A stretch of DNA of 64,000 nt from Paenibacillus elgii NBRC 100335 (GCF_004000865.1 NZ_BIMB01000023.1:36566-100565), one strand, 5' to 3'. Positions 37,279-46,249 are shown, numbered from the stretch's first letter. Notes: generated by a model from the letters alone, not told the origin. Made by a program: numbers and translations.

Positions 37279-37902
37279 CTACTCCAGCCTCGGAACGATC
37301 AGTCTTCGTCCGGCTTCGATATGCCTGGGATTGTCGATCTTGTTCGCTCTGGCAATTTCGCGCCATAGTCCGGGATTTTCATATTCTTGAGCAGCAATCA
37401 TCCACAGCTGGTCGCCTTGGTTGAACAGCTTTTGCTTCGTGCGGTCGGCGGACTGGCGGGGAATATGCTGGAACTGCTCTTTCATGCTCATGACGGCCTT
37501 GAACGTCACACGAAGCGTAGCTCGTACCGGTATCCCGGAATCGAGAAACATTGTAAATTTTTGCGAAACCTTTTCGACAATGCCTTTAAAATTCAAGGAC
37601 CCCCATACAAAACGGCATGGCGGCGGCGCGTGCAAATCTTTATCCACATCGAGCAGCTTAACCACTTTCGAAGTGTGGGCGCGGACATCCGTGCCTTTCT
37701 CATAGCTGTCGAAGAACAGGTCCATCGACAGCGTCGTTGCTTCCCCGCTCACAAACTGGGTAATCGGCGCATTCAAGCCGGGAATCATCTGCCACACAAA
37801 TTTGTTGGACGACTCCACCTGGTATTCCTTCGGGTTAAAAAGCACCTCGATTTCCTGCCGGCTGCTGCCTTCCACAATAATTTTCGCTTTCGTTAAAGCC
37901 AT
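37279..37902 (-). CDS. eCIS LysM tube-initiator/baseplate protein (Afp7-type)
   Basis: A 207-residue protein with the CIS tube/baseplate N-terminal domain (IEVLFNPKEYQVESSNKF; ATTLSMDLFFDSYE; CRFVWGSLNFKGIVEKVSQKF) and a C-terminal LysM-like domain (about 155-206, GDQLWMIAAQEYENPGLWRE, then IEAGRRLIVPRLE). The ATG at 37902 follows AAAGGGTGGG; a longer in-frame start at 38013 reaches into the end of the preceding gene. Homologues in phage and Afp join the inner tube to the hub. It sits directly before the hub gene, as in other eCIS loci. Confidence 0.9.
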   Translation of the reverse strand: MALTKAKIIVEGSSRQEIEVLFNPKEYQVESSNKFVWQMIPGLNAPITQFVSGEATTLSMDLFFDSYEKGTDVRAHTSKVVKLLDVDKDLHAPPPCRFVWGSLNFKGIVEKVSQKFTMFLDSGIPVRATLRVTFKAVMSMKEQFQHIPRQSADRTKQKLFNQGDQLWMIAAQEYENPGLWREIARANKIDNPRHIEAGRRLIVPRLE

Positions 37903-37945
37903 GCCGTCCCACCCTTTGCAAGTACAGGAATCGCGACCGCAGGGG

Positions 37946-40900
37946 TCAAAGCCCGCTGCGCTGCCGCTCGAATTTGATTTTGCTTTCCAGCTCTCTATAC
38001 ACTTGGTCGACAAAACGGTCCAAGTCTGGTAAAACAGCCTGAGATGCGGTCGAGAGCTCGACTTTCATCGCTTCAAGCTGGGCGGAAACTTGGCTAACGG
38101 CCTGCGCCGCCGCTTGCTTCGCCAAGGTTCCGGTATCCGGATTCTGCTTTTTATGGTATTCGATCTCGGAGCGCGCAGCCCGGTAAGACGGGCTCGGCGT
38201 GGCGGCCGCCTTGGCGTGCTGCTGAGCCGTGCGCATCTGTGGCGCGATGCGAGGCGTTAAAGCGCCTTCGGCGCTGGCGGGCACCGCTGATGGACGCGGC
38301 GCGACAGCATGCGGCCGATGCAATTGCAGTGGCAGCGCCGCGCCTTGGGGCGGCAGCCCGCCTGAGGTGCTCGCAGCCATCGCGGGCGGGCGATGTGCGT
38401 CAGTCCGGGACGGATGCAACCGCAACGGGCGATGCGGCGCATGGGACGACAATGCGCTCGTGGTGTTCGCGAGCATCGCTGACGAACGATGCACGTCAGC
38501 CTGTGACGGATGCAACTGCAACGTACGGTGCGGCGCATGGAACGACAATACGCTCGTGGTGTTCGCGAGCATCGCTGACGAACGATGCACGTCAGCCTGT
38601 GAGCGATTCAACTGCAACGTACGGTGCGGCGCATGGAACGACAATACGCTTGTGGTGTTCGCGAGCATCGCTGACGAGCGGTGCACGTCAGCCTGTGAGC
38701 GATTCAACTGCAATGGGCGATATGGTGCTCCCGGCAACAAGACGTCCAAGGCGGTCGTGAATACCGAGGACGCACGGGAAGCAACTGCCTGTGACCGATT
38801 CAACTGCAACGTATAGTGCGGCTCATGGGGCGACAATACGCTCGTGGTGTTCGCGGGCATCGCGAACGGCCGATCCATAATTGCCTGCGACTGAACAAGC
38901 TCCAACGGACGTTGCAGAGCGCGGGGCGGCAATACGCCCAAGGCACTCGCAGCCATCGCAGACGAACGCTGCGATGGAGGCAGCTGCAATTGGCGATACG
39001 GCGGTCCCGGCGACAAGACGCCCGAAGCACTCGCGGGCATCAAGATCGATCGATCCGCAACTGCCTGCGACTGATACATCTCCAACGGACGTTGCAGAGC
39101 GCGGGACGGCAACACACCCAAGGCGCTTGCAGTTGCAGCAGACGACCAGTCAGCACGATTCTGCCGGAGCTTATTTGTTATAGTCGCTGCCGTACGAATT
39201 GAAGTGCCCGACAATGCTTGTACAACCAGCGGTCCCAACACAGCCACTTGTCCCGCCTTGGCACGCTGCGAGGGGATGGCCCTGAATGGAGCAACTAGTG
39301 CCGATGTAGTCATGCTTCCTTCTGAGTCCGAAGGATATACGACGCTGTTCCGTTTATACAGCGTCGCATCCGGACCTGCCGGTTGTCTACGCATTACCCG
39401 TTCTTCCGCAGCACCGTCCTTGAAGGCAATCCGGCTCCCAGCGATTTTACCCGCAAAATCCGTTACATTCGGGAAGGTACTAAATCCCCCATCCCGTAAG
39501 CTAACCGGTTTGTGAAGCATAAAGGAATGTGGGGATAAAAACCGGGATTGTTTGTACTGCATCTGAACAACCGGATGTCTCCGTACATCTGTTAAATTCC
39601 AGCCCCAGCCTTCCGATTCACGTATCTCGTCTGGCTTGCTTCGAAGCACAATATCCGCAGGTCTCGATCCCGCCCTGTCTATAAAGCTGCGGATTACTGG
39701 ATTCGTAGAGCCCGAACCCTCCCCGCCTGTAAGGCTTCGAAGCGGATCGCCCGCGAAACCTTGGACCGCATCGTCCACAACATGCCGAGCATTTTTCCCG
39801 CGTGCCGGCGCTGAATTCGATTGGGACGCTTGATGCCGACGAGCGTAACGCTGCTTCACTGCCCCTACGGAGTCGGCTGCATACATCTGCGGCCAAATAG
39901 GCGCAACTCTTGCTCCAGACAGCAGAGGATGGCGGCGGAGTTGCATCCCTTCGACAGCGGATGACCGTATGACCAAGACGGTCGGCGAAACGATGTTTAC
40001 CCCGAATACGCTTGTCATCGGATTGCCGATTTTTGCAGCTGCCCGCTTGGGCTGAACTGTAACTAGGTCTGTCCTTTCATGTCGGACTGAGTTCGAACTT
40101 GCCGAACTATCGTATTCAAACGAAAAAATGCCGGTAGATGGTGCGGCATCTGCGAGCGTCGGAAAGGAACCCCTACCGCCCAAACTATCACGGCTTCGTT
40201 CCGGGCTTCGGCTGATAAAAGAATTATCTCCGCGCAAGGACACACTCATCGGGTAACGAAACTGAAGCGAAACCGATGCTTCGTCCCCTGCTTTCCGCTG
40301 CGCGAACAAAGGTGTCCGACCGTAGATAAGGTCGGCACTCGCCTTTTGCCGATGCGCTCGTTCGAAGACGGTTGTGGTTGAAAAGTCGCTTTGCCAATAA
40401 CGGCTCGTCAGCATGCTTTGAGGAACACTGCGTATTAAGGCGGTTGAAAATATAACCGTCTCATTACGCCCCGAAATGTTGTCTCGCATCGAAGAAGTAG
40501 CCGAAAACTTGGCCGGGCCACCCTTGCTTAACGCCCTAAATACAAACGAGCGGCCTTCCGAAGATGCCGCAGCGGCATCCGTTTGACGTCTCCCCGTCGT
40601 ATGCCTGTTCGCAAGTCGAGCATCCGGCGTCCGATGACCGCTCAAGGAACCGGCCTCGAACCACTGCAGCAAAATCCCCCTATCGAGGGAAGATATCCCC
40701 TTCGGCCTAAGCCACGACCGTCCGGCAACGTGCGCCGTTCCGCGGTTTTCCCAGTCCGTATTCCCCCCAAGCGTCCGATGCCTCTTATCTTCGGCATCAA
40801 TCGGACTTGCGGCTGCTATGATCGGGCGTACGACAGCACGGTCGTCCCGATTTTCGCCTACGGTTCGATATCCCCTCTTGTCGTCCGAATCAACCGGACT

Positions 40901-41968
40901 TGATGCTTTTTCCGAACGTACGCGCCAACTGACGCTACGATCCTCGCTTATGGTTTGAGCAGAGACATCATTAGAGGTGACTGAGAAAAACTTAGTAGAC
41001 CGATGAATATGTATAGGATTGAAAGCCTGTTGCCGCGAGGAAACCCGCTTCCATTCCAAAACCCGTCCAAAAGCCTGCCCCTGCGCTTGCTCCGGTTTGC
41101 GCCACTCGCGCTCAAGCAGCGGATTCCGTCTGCCTTCTCCCAGAGAAGGTTCCTGCTGCAAACCCCGTTTCCGTTCGTCACGACGCGCCTTTCTTTCTGC
41201 TCCCGCATCGCGGATTCTCAGAGCCGCCATCACCTTGGATTCGGGCTTTCGTCTGGCCTGTCGCACTTGCTCGGCAGGCACATGCCGTATCCGTTCGTCG
41301 GATACATTGTTCCCGCTGCCTAAACGGTCGACAAAGCGGTAATCCCTGTGCAGCGCCAGCGGCTCTCTCGTCCCATGACGGCGGACTCGTCCGCTCGTAT
41401 GAACCAACGGCCCTGTCGAGACCGGCTGCATCGTTCCCGCATCCGCGGAATTCCGTGAACCGGCCGCTTCTCCGTTCGTCGAAGCTTGCCGATGCATGCC
41501 CAAAGGCGTAGAAGCAACCGCTCGTTTCGTTTCCCCGACCTTCGAACGCGACGGATTGCTTTCTTGCCGACGATCCACCCGCGTCGTGCCGGTTGCCGAA
41601 TTTGCCGCAGCCATCCGCGATGCTGTTCCCACACCTGCCGGTAAAAAAGAGCTTGTCTTTCGTTCCGAAGCGTCATGCCGTCGGGCCAACTTTTCCAATA
41701 GATGAAGCGTCTTCCGGTACGTTCGAAGCATGTCCCGCTCTTCTTGCTTAAGCAACTGAAGCTGTAATCTCAAATGAAGCGTCAATTGAACCAAGGAGAC
41801 ATGTTGAACGGGGGAACCCCCTTCTCCAGGCTCAAGCAAGGTTAACGGTTGCGGTCCCAGATAGTTTCTGGACGCAAAGCCGTATTTCCGCGTGATTTGT
41901 TCGGCGAACCGGAGATGCCCCGGCATACTGGGCGCCGGCCCCGCTTGGATGCGCTTCGTCGTTCTCAT
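37946..41968 (-). CDS. 1340-residue repeat-rich protein in the tape-measure position
   Basis: A very large, Arg/Ser/Ala-rich, probably disordered protein. Residues 1-100 are partly helical (FAEQITRKYGFASRNYLG, then LVQLTLHLRLQLQLLKQEE). About 100-930 is low-complexity sequence. About 938-1253 contains ten imperfect 32-residue repeats, and the last 75 residues are helical (LAKQAAAQAVSQVSAQLEAM, DRFVDQVYRELESKI). In phages and many eCIS the tape-measure gene lies exactly here, between the tube and LysM genes. The C-terminal DxxVDxVYRELExKIxxERxR pattern is like short helical ends in other eCIS proteins at this site. It differs from ordinary tape measures, which are mostly helical. It is on the same strand, 49 bases after tube 2. 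Role is inferred from position. Confidence 0.6.
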   Translation of the reverse strand: MRTTKRIQAGPAPSMPGHLRFAEQITRKYGFASRNYLGPQPLTLLEPGEGGSPVQHVSLVQLTLHLRLQLQLLKQEERDMLRTYRKTLHLLEKLARRHDASERKTSSFLPAGVGTASRMAAANSATGTTRVDRRQESNPSRSKVGETKRAVASTPLGMHRQASTNGEAAGSRNSADAGTMQPVSTGPLVHTSGRVRRHGTREPLALHRDYRFVDRLGSGNNVSDERIRHVPAEQVRQARRKPESKVMAALRIRDAGAERKARRDERKRGLQQEPSLGEGRRNPLLEREWRKPEQAQGQAFGRVLEWKRVSSRQQAFNPIHIHRSTKFFSVTSNDVSAQTISEDRSVSWRVRSEKASSPVDSDDKRGYRTVGENRDDRAVVRPIIAAASPIDAEDKRHRTLGGNTDWENRGTAHVAGRSWLRPKGISSLDRGILLQWFEAGSLSGHRTPDARLANRHTTGRRQTDAAAASSEGRSFVFRALSKGGPAKFSATSSMRDNISGRNETVIFSTALIRSVPQSMLTSRYWQSDFSTTTVFERAHRQKASADLIYGRTPLFAQRKAGDEASVSLQFRYPMSVSLRGDNSFISRSPERSRDSLGGRGSFPTLADAAPSTGIFSFEYDSSASSNSVRHERTDLVTVQPKRAAAKIGNPMTSVFGVNIVSPTVLVIRSSAVEGMQLRRHPLLSGARVAPIWPQMYAADSVGAVKQRYARRHQASQSNSAPARGKNARHVVDDAVQGFAGDPLRSLTGGEGSGSTNPVIRSFIDRAGSRPADIVLRSKPDEIRESEGWGWNLTDVRRHPVVQMQYKQSRFLSPHSFMLHKPVSLRDGGFSTFPNVTDFAGKIAGSRIAFKDGAAEERVMRRQPAGPDATLYKRNSVVYPSDSEGSMTTSALVAPFRAIPSQRAKAGQVAVLGPLVVQALSGTSIRTAATITNKLRQNRADWSSAATASALGVLPSRALQRPLEMYQSQAVADRSILMPASASGVLSPGPPYRQLQLPPSQRSSAMAASALGVLPPRALQRPLELVQSQAIMDRPFAMPANTTSVLSPHEPHYTLQLNRSQAVASRASSVFTTALDVLLPGAPYRPLQLNRSQADVHRSSAMLANTTSVLSFHAPHRTLQLNRSQADVHRSSAMLANTTSVLSFHAPHRTLQLHPSQADVHRSSAMLANTTSALSSHAPHRPLRLHPSRTDAHRPPAMAASTSGGLPPQGAALPLQLHRPHAVAPRPSAVPASAEGALTPRIAPQMRTAQQHAKAAATPSPSYRAARSEIEYHKKQNPDTGTLAKQAAAQAVSQVSAQLEAMKVELSTASQAVLPDLDRFVDQVYRELESKIKFERQRSGL
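38210..39157 (-). repeat. Ten tandem 96-base coding repeats
   Basis: About ten units of 32 codons encode a consensus near HRSSAMLANTTSVLSFHAPH followed by RTLQLNRSQADV. Units six to eight are nearly identical in DNA as well as protein; the outer units are more diverged. This suggests recent unit duplication within the gene. Both the coding frame and an antisense frame stay open, a side effect of the repeats. It is not a CRISPR array, because units are directly adjacent and coding. Confidence 0.85.
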
Positions 41969-42017
41969 CGTCCGTGCCCCTTGCTTTTAATGGTACCCTT
42001 CATTCGCATTTCTTCCG

Positions 42018-42461
42018 CTAGCGGGCGTAAATGGCCTTTAATCCGTTGTGCACCAGCTCGATCTTCTCAACTGCGACCTCGCTGCTCGAAGCGCTCAGCT
42101 CGGGCCCGCTCCATTTGACCGGGTAGCAGCCGAAGAAATTCCAGCGGATCATTTCCTGCCACGAGGCGTCGTATAGAATAATCGAGCCGCTTTTGCGCTT
42201 CACCTTGCCTCCTGCGGCACTGAAATACCAGTCCCACAGATCGCTCGATTTCGTGATTCCCCGTTTCAATACGATCGGAGGCGATTTCGCCCCTTTCGGC
42301 AGGCGGTGCGTATAGCCGTTCACCCCGCCCTCGGCGACCTCCTCGTACTCCAGCTCCGACTGCAGCCCGCTAACCTCGGAGAAGCCGGCGACCAGCATGC
42401 CGTCAAGCTCCACCATAAAACGAAACGCTTGCCCGAATATTTCCGAATCGGCTGCGCTCAT
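42018..42461 (-). CDS. eCIS inner tube protein 2 (gp19-like)
   Basis: A 147-residue T4 gp19-like tube protein. Visible motifs are FGQAFRFMVELDGMLVAGFSEVSG, with GFSEVSGLQSELEYEEV diagnostic of the family, LKRGITKSSDLWDWY, and VEKIELVHNGLKAIYAR at the end. The ATG at 42461 has AAGAGG eight bases upstream. An in-frame GTG at 42470 overlaps the stop of the DUF6760 frame in GTGA, so translation is coupled. Two different tube genes are normal in eCIS; one usually builds the tube end next to the baseplate. Confidence 0.9.
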   Translation of the reverse strand: MSAADSEIFGQAFRFMVELDGMLVAGFSEVSGLQSELEYEEVAEGGVNGYTHRLPKGAKSPPIVLKRGITKSSDLWDWYFSAAGGKVKRKSGSIILYDASWQEMIRWNFFGCYPVKWSGPELSASSSEVAVEKIELVHNGLKAIYAR

Positions 42462-42466
42462 AGGCG

Positions 42467-42676
42467 TCACCTCTTTTTAAAGACGTCGAAGGGGTTGTCC
42501 GGCTCATCGTTCAGGCTGCGATTGATACGCGAAATTTCCGAGCACCACCGCCGCCGTTCGCGATGCTCCATGTTCATGATATCGTCATGAGGCCAGTGAA
42601 AATAATAAGCCAGAAATGCGGCTTCCTCATAGATTTTATCTGCCGGATAGACCGTTAGTTCCCCTCCGTCTCGGCT
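42467..42676 (-). CDS. DUF6760-like frame reached by -1 frameshift
   Basis: This 69-codon frame encodes SRDGGELTVYPADKIYEEAA, FLAYYFHWPHDDIMNMEHRE and a basic/acidic end, ending at 42467. YEEAAFLAYYFHWPHDDIM matches the small DUF6760-type protein that accompanies eCIS tube genes. No ATG, GTG or TTG exists in this frame before the conserved part; the first ATG lies within it, at residue 33. The frame is, however, continuous with the upstream chaperone frame through a -1 slip at 42676-42682, giving a predicted 188-residue fusion (119 plus 69). Reinitiation at a non-standard codon after GGAGGGG is the alternative. The stop overlaps the tube 2 start. Confidence 0.75.
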   Translation of the reverse strand, partial: SRDGGELTVYPADKIYEEAAFLAYYFHWPHDDIMNMEHRERRRWCSEISRINRSLNDEPDNPFDVFKKR

Positions 42677-43032
42677 AAAAAAGAGATGTCCACCTCAAAT
42701 TCGTGATCGCATTTCGGACAGACAGTGCGCACGCTGAGCTTTTCCACTTCGTTGATTTGGCGGTAAAAGTTTTGCAGAAAAGCAAGATCCGACGTAAACA
42801 GCCGTTCGATCACCTTCGTATCGATCGCCCTTAAATCGCCCAGCTTGGTAATGACTCTGGCTAGCAAAATGATGTTCAAATAGCTCGGGTTTTGCTGCAC
42901 GCGCTGATCGCGCATCGGCAATATTTCGTCCGCTGCGGTGGCCAGACGCATCACGCCCCGCTTGTGCAAGCTGCCGTTCTCATCCACATAACCGCGCGGA
43001 AGCTCGAATTCGTATTCCGTTCTGAACTCCAT
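42655..43032 (-). CDS. Tail-assembly-chaperone-like protein with zinc ribbon
   Basis: A 125-residue protein of the gpE/T4-type tail assembly chaperone kind, found between tube genes in phage and eCIS loci. It has an N-terminal RTEYEFELPRGYVDENGSLH, then LNIILLARVITKLGDL and, near the C-terminus, CPKCDHEFEVD, a single CxxC knuckle. The ATG at 43032 follows AAAGGAGG by four bases; a longer start at 43071 lacks a ribosome site. In phages such chaperones are made in a short and a frameshifted long form, and here the 3' end carries all signals for that (42676-42696). It lies between tube 1 and tube 2. Confidence 0.8.
   Translation of the reverse strand: MEFRTEYEFELPRGYVDENGSLHKRGVMRLATAADEILPMRDQRVQQNPSYLNIILLARVITKLGDLRAIDTKVIERLFTSDLAFLQNFYRQINEVEKLSVRTVCPKCDHEFEVDISFLAETEGN
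42676..42696 (-). promoter_or_regulatory. Programmed -1 ribosomal frameshift site
   Basis: On the minus strand the heptamer T TTT TTA (42676-42682) is phased exactly as X XXY YYZ in the chaperone frame (TCT TTT TTA, Ser-Phe-Leu). Seven bases upstream is a Shine-Dalgarno-like GAGGTGG (42690-42696), comparable with the stimulator upstream of the dnaX slip site. After the slip, reading continues AGC CGA GAC into the DUF6760 frame. No clear downstream hairpin was drawn by eye. Confidence 0.75.
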
Positions 43033-43114
43033 GATGTCCTCCTTTATGAAAAGCCTGCCGGAAGAAAACAAAAGCTAGTCCTGCTGCCTTTGCTCCTTCC
43101 GGCGGTTTCGGTCG

Positions 43115-43549
43115 TTACTTCGTCCGGGTCATGCCTTCGTGCGCCAGCTCCAAATTTTCAATAGCGACGTCGGAAGCCGTGGCGTTGAAATCCGGCGCCG
43201 TATATTTGCAAGGCCATGCTTCGATGATCTGCCAGGTCGCCACGTCTTGTCCCTCTTCATCGAGCGCGATGATGGTTACGGTTTTGCGGGTCACCTTGCC
43301 TTGTACGCAACTGGAAATCCATTCGTACAAATCCAAGGAGTCGGTAACTCCCCACTTCAGCGTAATATTGCCATATTTCGCCAATCCCGGGAGCTTGCGA
43401 GGCGTAATGACCTCATTTCCGTTGCGGTATTCCACGACATCGAGCGAAGCGTCGAAGCCGGAAACCTCGCTGAAGCCCGCTTGTTGAATACCTTCAACCT
43501 CTACTCTGTATCGAAACTTGCGATACGGATCGGTGCGTTCCACTGCCAT
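43115..43549 (-). CDS. eCIS inner tube protein 1 (gp19-like)
   Basis: A 144-residue tube protein. Diagnostic parts are YRKFRYRVEVEGIQQAGFSEVSG, FDASLDVVEYRNGNEVITPRKLPGL, ITLKWGVTDSLDLYEW and IENLELAHEGMTRTK. It polymerises into the inner tube that is driven through the target surface. GAAAGGGG lies about 12 bases before the ATG. It comes 34 bases after the sheath gene, the standard sheath-tube order. It is clearly related to tube 2 but is the better match to the main tube protein. Confidence 0.93.
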   Translation of the reverse strand: MAVERTDPYRKFRYRVEVEGIQQAGFSEVSGFDASLDVVEYRNGNEVITPRKLPGLAKYGNITLKWGVTDSLDLYEWISSCVQGKVTRKTVTIIALDEEGQDVATWQIIEAWPCKYTAPDFNATASDVAIENLELAHEGMTRTK

Positions 43550-43583
43550 GCTGAGCTATACCCCTTTCTACTGTAGCCATCCA

Positions 43584-45314
43584 TTATTCCGAGCCGGTTT
43601 TTTGCGTAATCCGGAAAATGACGAATTCCGCCGGTTTGACCGGAGCGATGCCGATCACGCAAATCAGGCGGCCGTTATCGATGTCGTCCTGCGTCATCGT
43701 GTTGCGGCCGATTTGAATATAGAACGCTTCGCCCGGGCTTGTCCCCGCAAGCGCCCCGTCCTTCCAGACACGGGTCAGGAACGCGTCGATCGTACGCTGA
43801 ACGCGGGCCCACAGCTTCTCGTCGTTCGGCTCGAAGACGACCCAGTTCGTGCCGTTCTTGATCGAGCCTTCCACAAAAATGAACAAACGGCGAACGTTCA
43901 CATATTTCCACAGCCCGTTCGAGGAAAGCGTTCTCGCGCCCCAAACGCGAATCCCTTGGCCTGTAAAGGAGCGGATCAAGTTAACGCCGCGAGGGTTCAA
44001 AATATCTTGCTCGCCTTTGTTGTACTGGCAATCGAGCCCGACGCAGCCGCGCACGACTTCGTTCGCAGGCGCTTTATGAACGCCCCGCGTATTGTCGCTG
44101 CGGGCATAAATGCCGGCCACGGAGCCGGACGGCGGTATGTAAATATTACGCTTGTCCAGCGGATCGAACACCTGCAGCCAAGGATGGTACATGGCGGCAT
44201 ACTGCGTATCGAAGATATCGCGGTGCGTCATCACGTCGGCAATTTTCGTTTTATCCTGCGGAATATCGAGGATCGCGAAACGGCTGCCCAAATTTTCGCA
44301 GTGCGCAACAAGCGCGAGCTGCACGTTCGGGTCGGTTACGCCAGGCACGGCCATCAGACTGACTTCGTCGTTGTCAATAAAAGCCTGGATGCCCGTCCGT
44401 TTGCCGGGACCGAGGTCCTGCCCCATAAAATCTCCCGCCGACAAGGCGTCCGCAGAACCGTCGCTGCCTCCCGACAGCTCGATCACGAATTTGCCGGTCT
44501 CTTCCGGCTTTCCGGAGATGACCTCGAACGGATGAACCGTGCCATGGTCCGCACTGTCGCAGGAGATACCCACAATATTGGACTTGCCGATCACTTTCTC
44601 CACATGATTCGGGGCCGTAACGTTAAGGGAAACTCGCTCATACGTCTCCGCTTCGTCTCCGTAGAACGCATGCAGCGTAAACTCGCACGTCGTAAGTACC
44701 TTCGCCGGAAGCAAATTGGCATCGACAACCTCTTCGCCGCCTTCCAACGGGCTTTCCAGTTCGATGATATTGTCCTGCGACGAAATGATGCGGTTGTACT
44801 GTTTGCCCTCGCCGTTATCGAAGGCTACGATGTCGCCCGCTCTAAAACCGGCGTTGCTTTTCACACGGTACTTCTTGGATTTGGCGGCATCGCCTAAAAT
44901 TTCATAAATTTGCGTCTTCGCTTTGCTTGCCGGCTCCAGTACGACCCGGACCCGGTTTCCCCATTCACCTGGATTTTTGGCGAAGAGCCGAAGCGCGGAG
45001 CTCCCGTCGTTCAACGCGGATTTCGCATCGGACGGAGCGACCCTCATCACGAAGCAGCGCGAGCCGCCGTTCACGAAGAAGTGCTCGACCGCATAGGCCA
45101 AATACCGGTAAGAGCCAAAAACGTTCTCAGCGAGGTATCCTCCGAATTGCCGTGTAAAATCGTTCATGCTGGTAATAAATTGCGGCAGCCCTTCCACCGG
45201 CCCTCTGGCAGCGAGACCGATAAAGCCCGCCGTGCTGGTGCTGACCCCGCCCAGCGGCACACCGCCGCTGTCGAACTCTTCCACATATACTCCCGGCGAT
45301 AAATATTCAGCCAT
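43584..45314 (-). CDS. eCIS contractile sheath protein
   Basis: A 576-residue sheath protein. It opens AEYLSPGVYVEEFDSGGVPL, continues TSTAGFIGLAARGPVEGLPQFI, and has the conserved C-terminal part IRVWGARTLSSNGLWKYVNVRR, then WVVFEPNDEKLWARVQRTID and FVIFRITQKTG. The fold is the usual two-domain sheath with an inserted domain. A single sheath gene is present, whereas Afp and PVC have three. The upstream 130-base gap may hold a promoter, but none is convincing. Highly expressed structural gene, inferred. Confidence 0.95.
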   Translation of the reverse strand: MAEYLSPGVYVEEFDSGGVPLGGVSTSTAGFIGLAARGPVEGLPQFITSMNDFTRQFGGYLAENVFGSYRYLAYAVEHFFVNGGSRCFVMRVAPSDAKSALNDGSSALRLFAKNPGEWGNRVRVVLEPASKAKTQIYEILGDAAKSKKYRVKSNAGFRAGDIVAFDNGEGKQYNRIISSQDNIIELESPLEGGEEVVDANLLPAKVLTTCEFTLHAFYGDEAETYERVSLNVTAPNHVEKVIGKSNIVGISCDSADHGTVHPFEVISGKPEETGKFVIELSGGSDGSADALSAGDFMGQDLGPGKRTGIQAFIDNDEVSLMAVPGVTDPNVQLALVAHCENLGSRFAILDIPQDKTKIADVMTHRDIFDTQYAAMYHPWLQVFDPLDKRNIYIPPSGSVAGIYARSDNTRGVHKAPANEVVRGCVGLDCQYNKGEQDILNPRGVNLIRSFTGQGIRVWGARTLSSNGLWKYVNVRRLFIFVEGSIKNGTNWVVFEPNDEKLWARVQRTIDAFLTRVWKDGALAGTSPGEAFYIQIGRNTMTQDDIDNGRLICVIGIAPVKPAEFVIFRITQKTGSE

Positions 45315-45446
45315 TTGTTCCTGATCCGGATATCGTCATGATCCGAATCAGTTCCTCCCTCCCAATCGTCATCGCTATTCCTCATGCTATCGATTTCTCG
45401 GATGTATATAGGCTTATGTATCGATACCTTACTTCCCTCCGCTTCC

Positions 45447-46247
45447 TTATTCGTCGGTAGATGGGAGCAGCCCGAGCTGTATCGGTTGTCCCTCTTCCAC
45501 TTGCACCTCCTGACTCAGAATAAGCGGCTCATCGTCAGACAAGAACAATTGAACCACGCAGACAAAACGTTTCACGCCCTGCGGCGGAAAAGCGGCCGCC
45601 CATTCCCCACGTCCGTCGGCAGCGCCTTCCGCCACGTCCGTAAGTACGGTTCCTTTGCGATGAGCAAACCGGAACGGCGTCTGCAGCTTTGCTCTGCGGT
45701 TCGCTTCCTCCAATGCGACAATGCGGATAAACTCCCTTTTGGCCGGATCTGGGTCCAGCACATAGTAGCATCGGCCGCTGACCAGCCGGTGCACGGCGCC
45801 GAACACAAGCTCCACTTCGCCACTGTCCGCGTCTTGGGGCAGCTTCGCGCAGGCCAGATTCCCGTCCGTCACAGCCGCCCGCAGAATGGCAGCTCCCCCG
45901 GGCACGCCCTTCGCTCCGACGCGAATCAGCGTCGTTCCCGGCGCAAAAGGGTAGGAGGACGTCGGCAGCATCGGCATCAGCTCTACAGGCTCCAGCGGGG
46001 ACAAAGCGGCCGTATCGACAACGGCCCTACTGTCCGCATAATGCGGCGGCGCGCTGAGGACGATGCTGTAAATTCCTGGCGGCATACCGAGCAGCAGGAA
46101 CGTTCCGTCCGGCTTACGGACCGGTCTGCACGGAACGCCCTCTACAACCAACCGCAGTACAGCGGCCGGTGCAAGACCGGTTACGACATCCAGCGGCTTG
46201 ACGACCAGAGCCAGCTTAACTTTCACCTCGCTGCGCAAGCGCTCCAT
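45447..46247 (-). CDS. eCIS-associated protein with carboxypeptidase-regulatory-like domain
   Basis: A 266-residue protein. Residues about 15-75 form a carboxypeptidase-regulatory-like (Ig-like) beta-sandwich: DVVTGLAPAAVLRLVVEG, then PDGTFLLLGMPPGIYSIVLSAP. The rest is beta-rich and contains a second similar pattern. No enzyme motif is visible. Genes of this type lie beside DUF4255 cap and sheath genes in a number of eCIS loci I recognise. It starts two bases after the DUF4255 stop, so the two are coupled. A role at the cap or sheath terminus is inferred from neighbours. Confidence 0.7.
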   Translation of the reverse strand: MERLRSEVKVKLALVVKPLDVVTGLAPAAVLRLVVEGVPCRPVRKPDGTFLLLGMPPGIYSIVLSAPPHYADSRAVVDTAALSPLEPVELMPMLPTSSYPFAPGTTLIRVGAKGVPGGAAILRAAVTDGNLACAKLPQDADSGEVELVFGAVHRLVSGRCYYVLDPDPAKREFIRIVALEEANRRAKLQTPFRFAHRKGTVLTDVAEGAADGRGEWAAAFPPQGVKRFVCVVQLFLSDDEPLILSQEVQVEEGQPIQLGLLPSTDE

Positions 46248-46249
46248 GA

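Noticed and set aside
38229..38816. Plus-strand frame with Cys-rich repeats
   Set aside because: It is the antisense of the 96-base coding repeats; periodicity comes from the real gene.
38210..39157. Possible CRISPR array
   Set aside because: Units are adjacent, coding and unspaced; no spacers and no cas genes are seen.
45164..45385. 73-codon minus-strand frame upstream of the sheath gene
   Set aside because: It overlaps the sheath start in another frame and shows no conserved pattern, although its N-terminal part lies in the gap.
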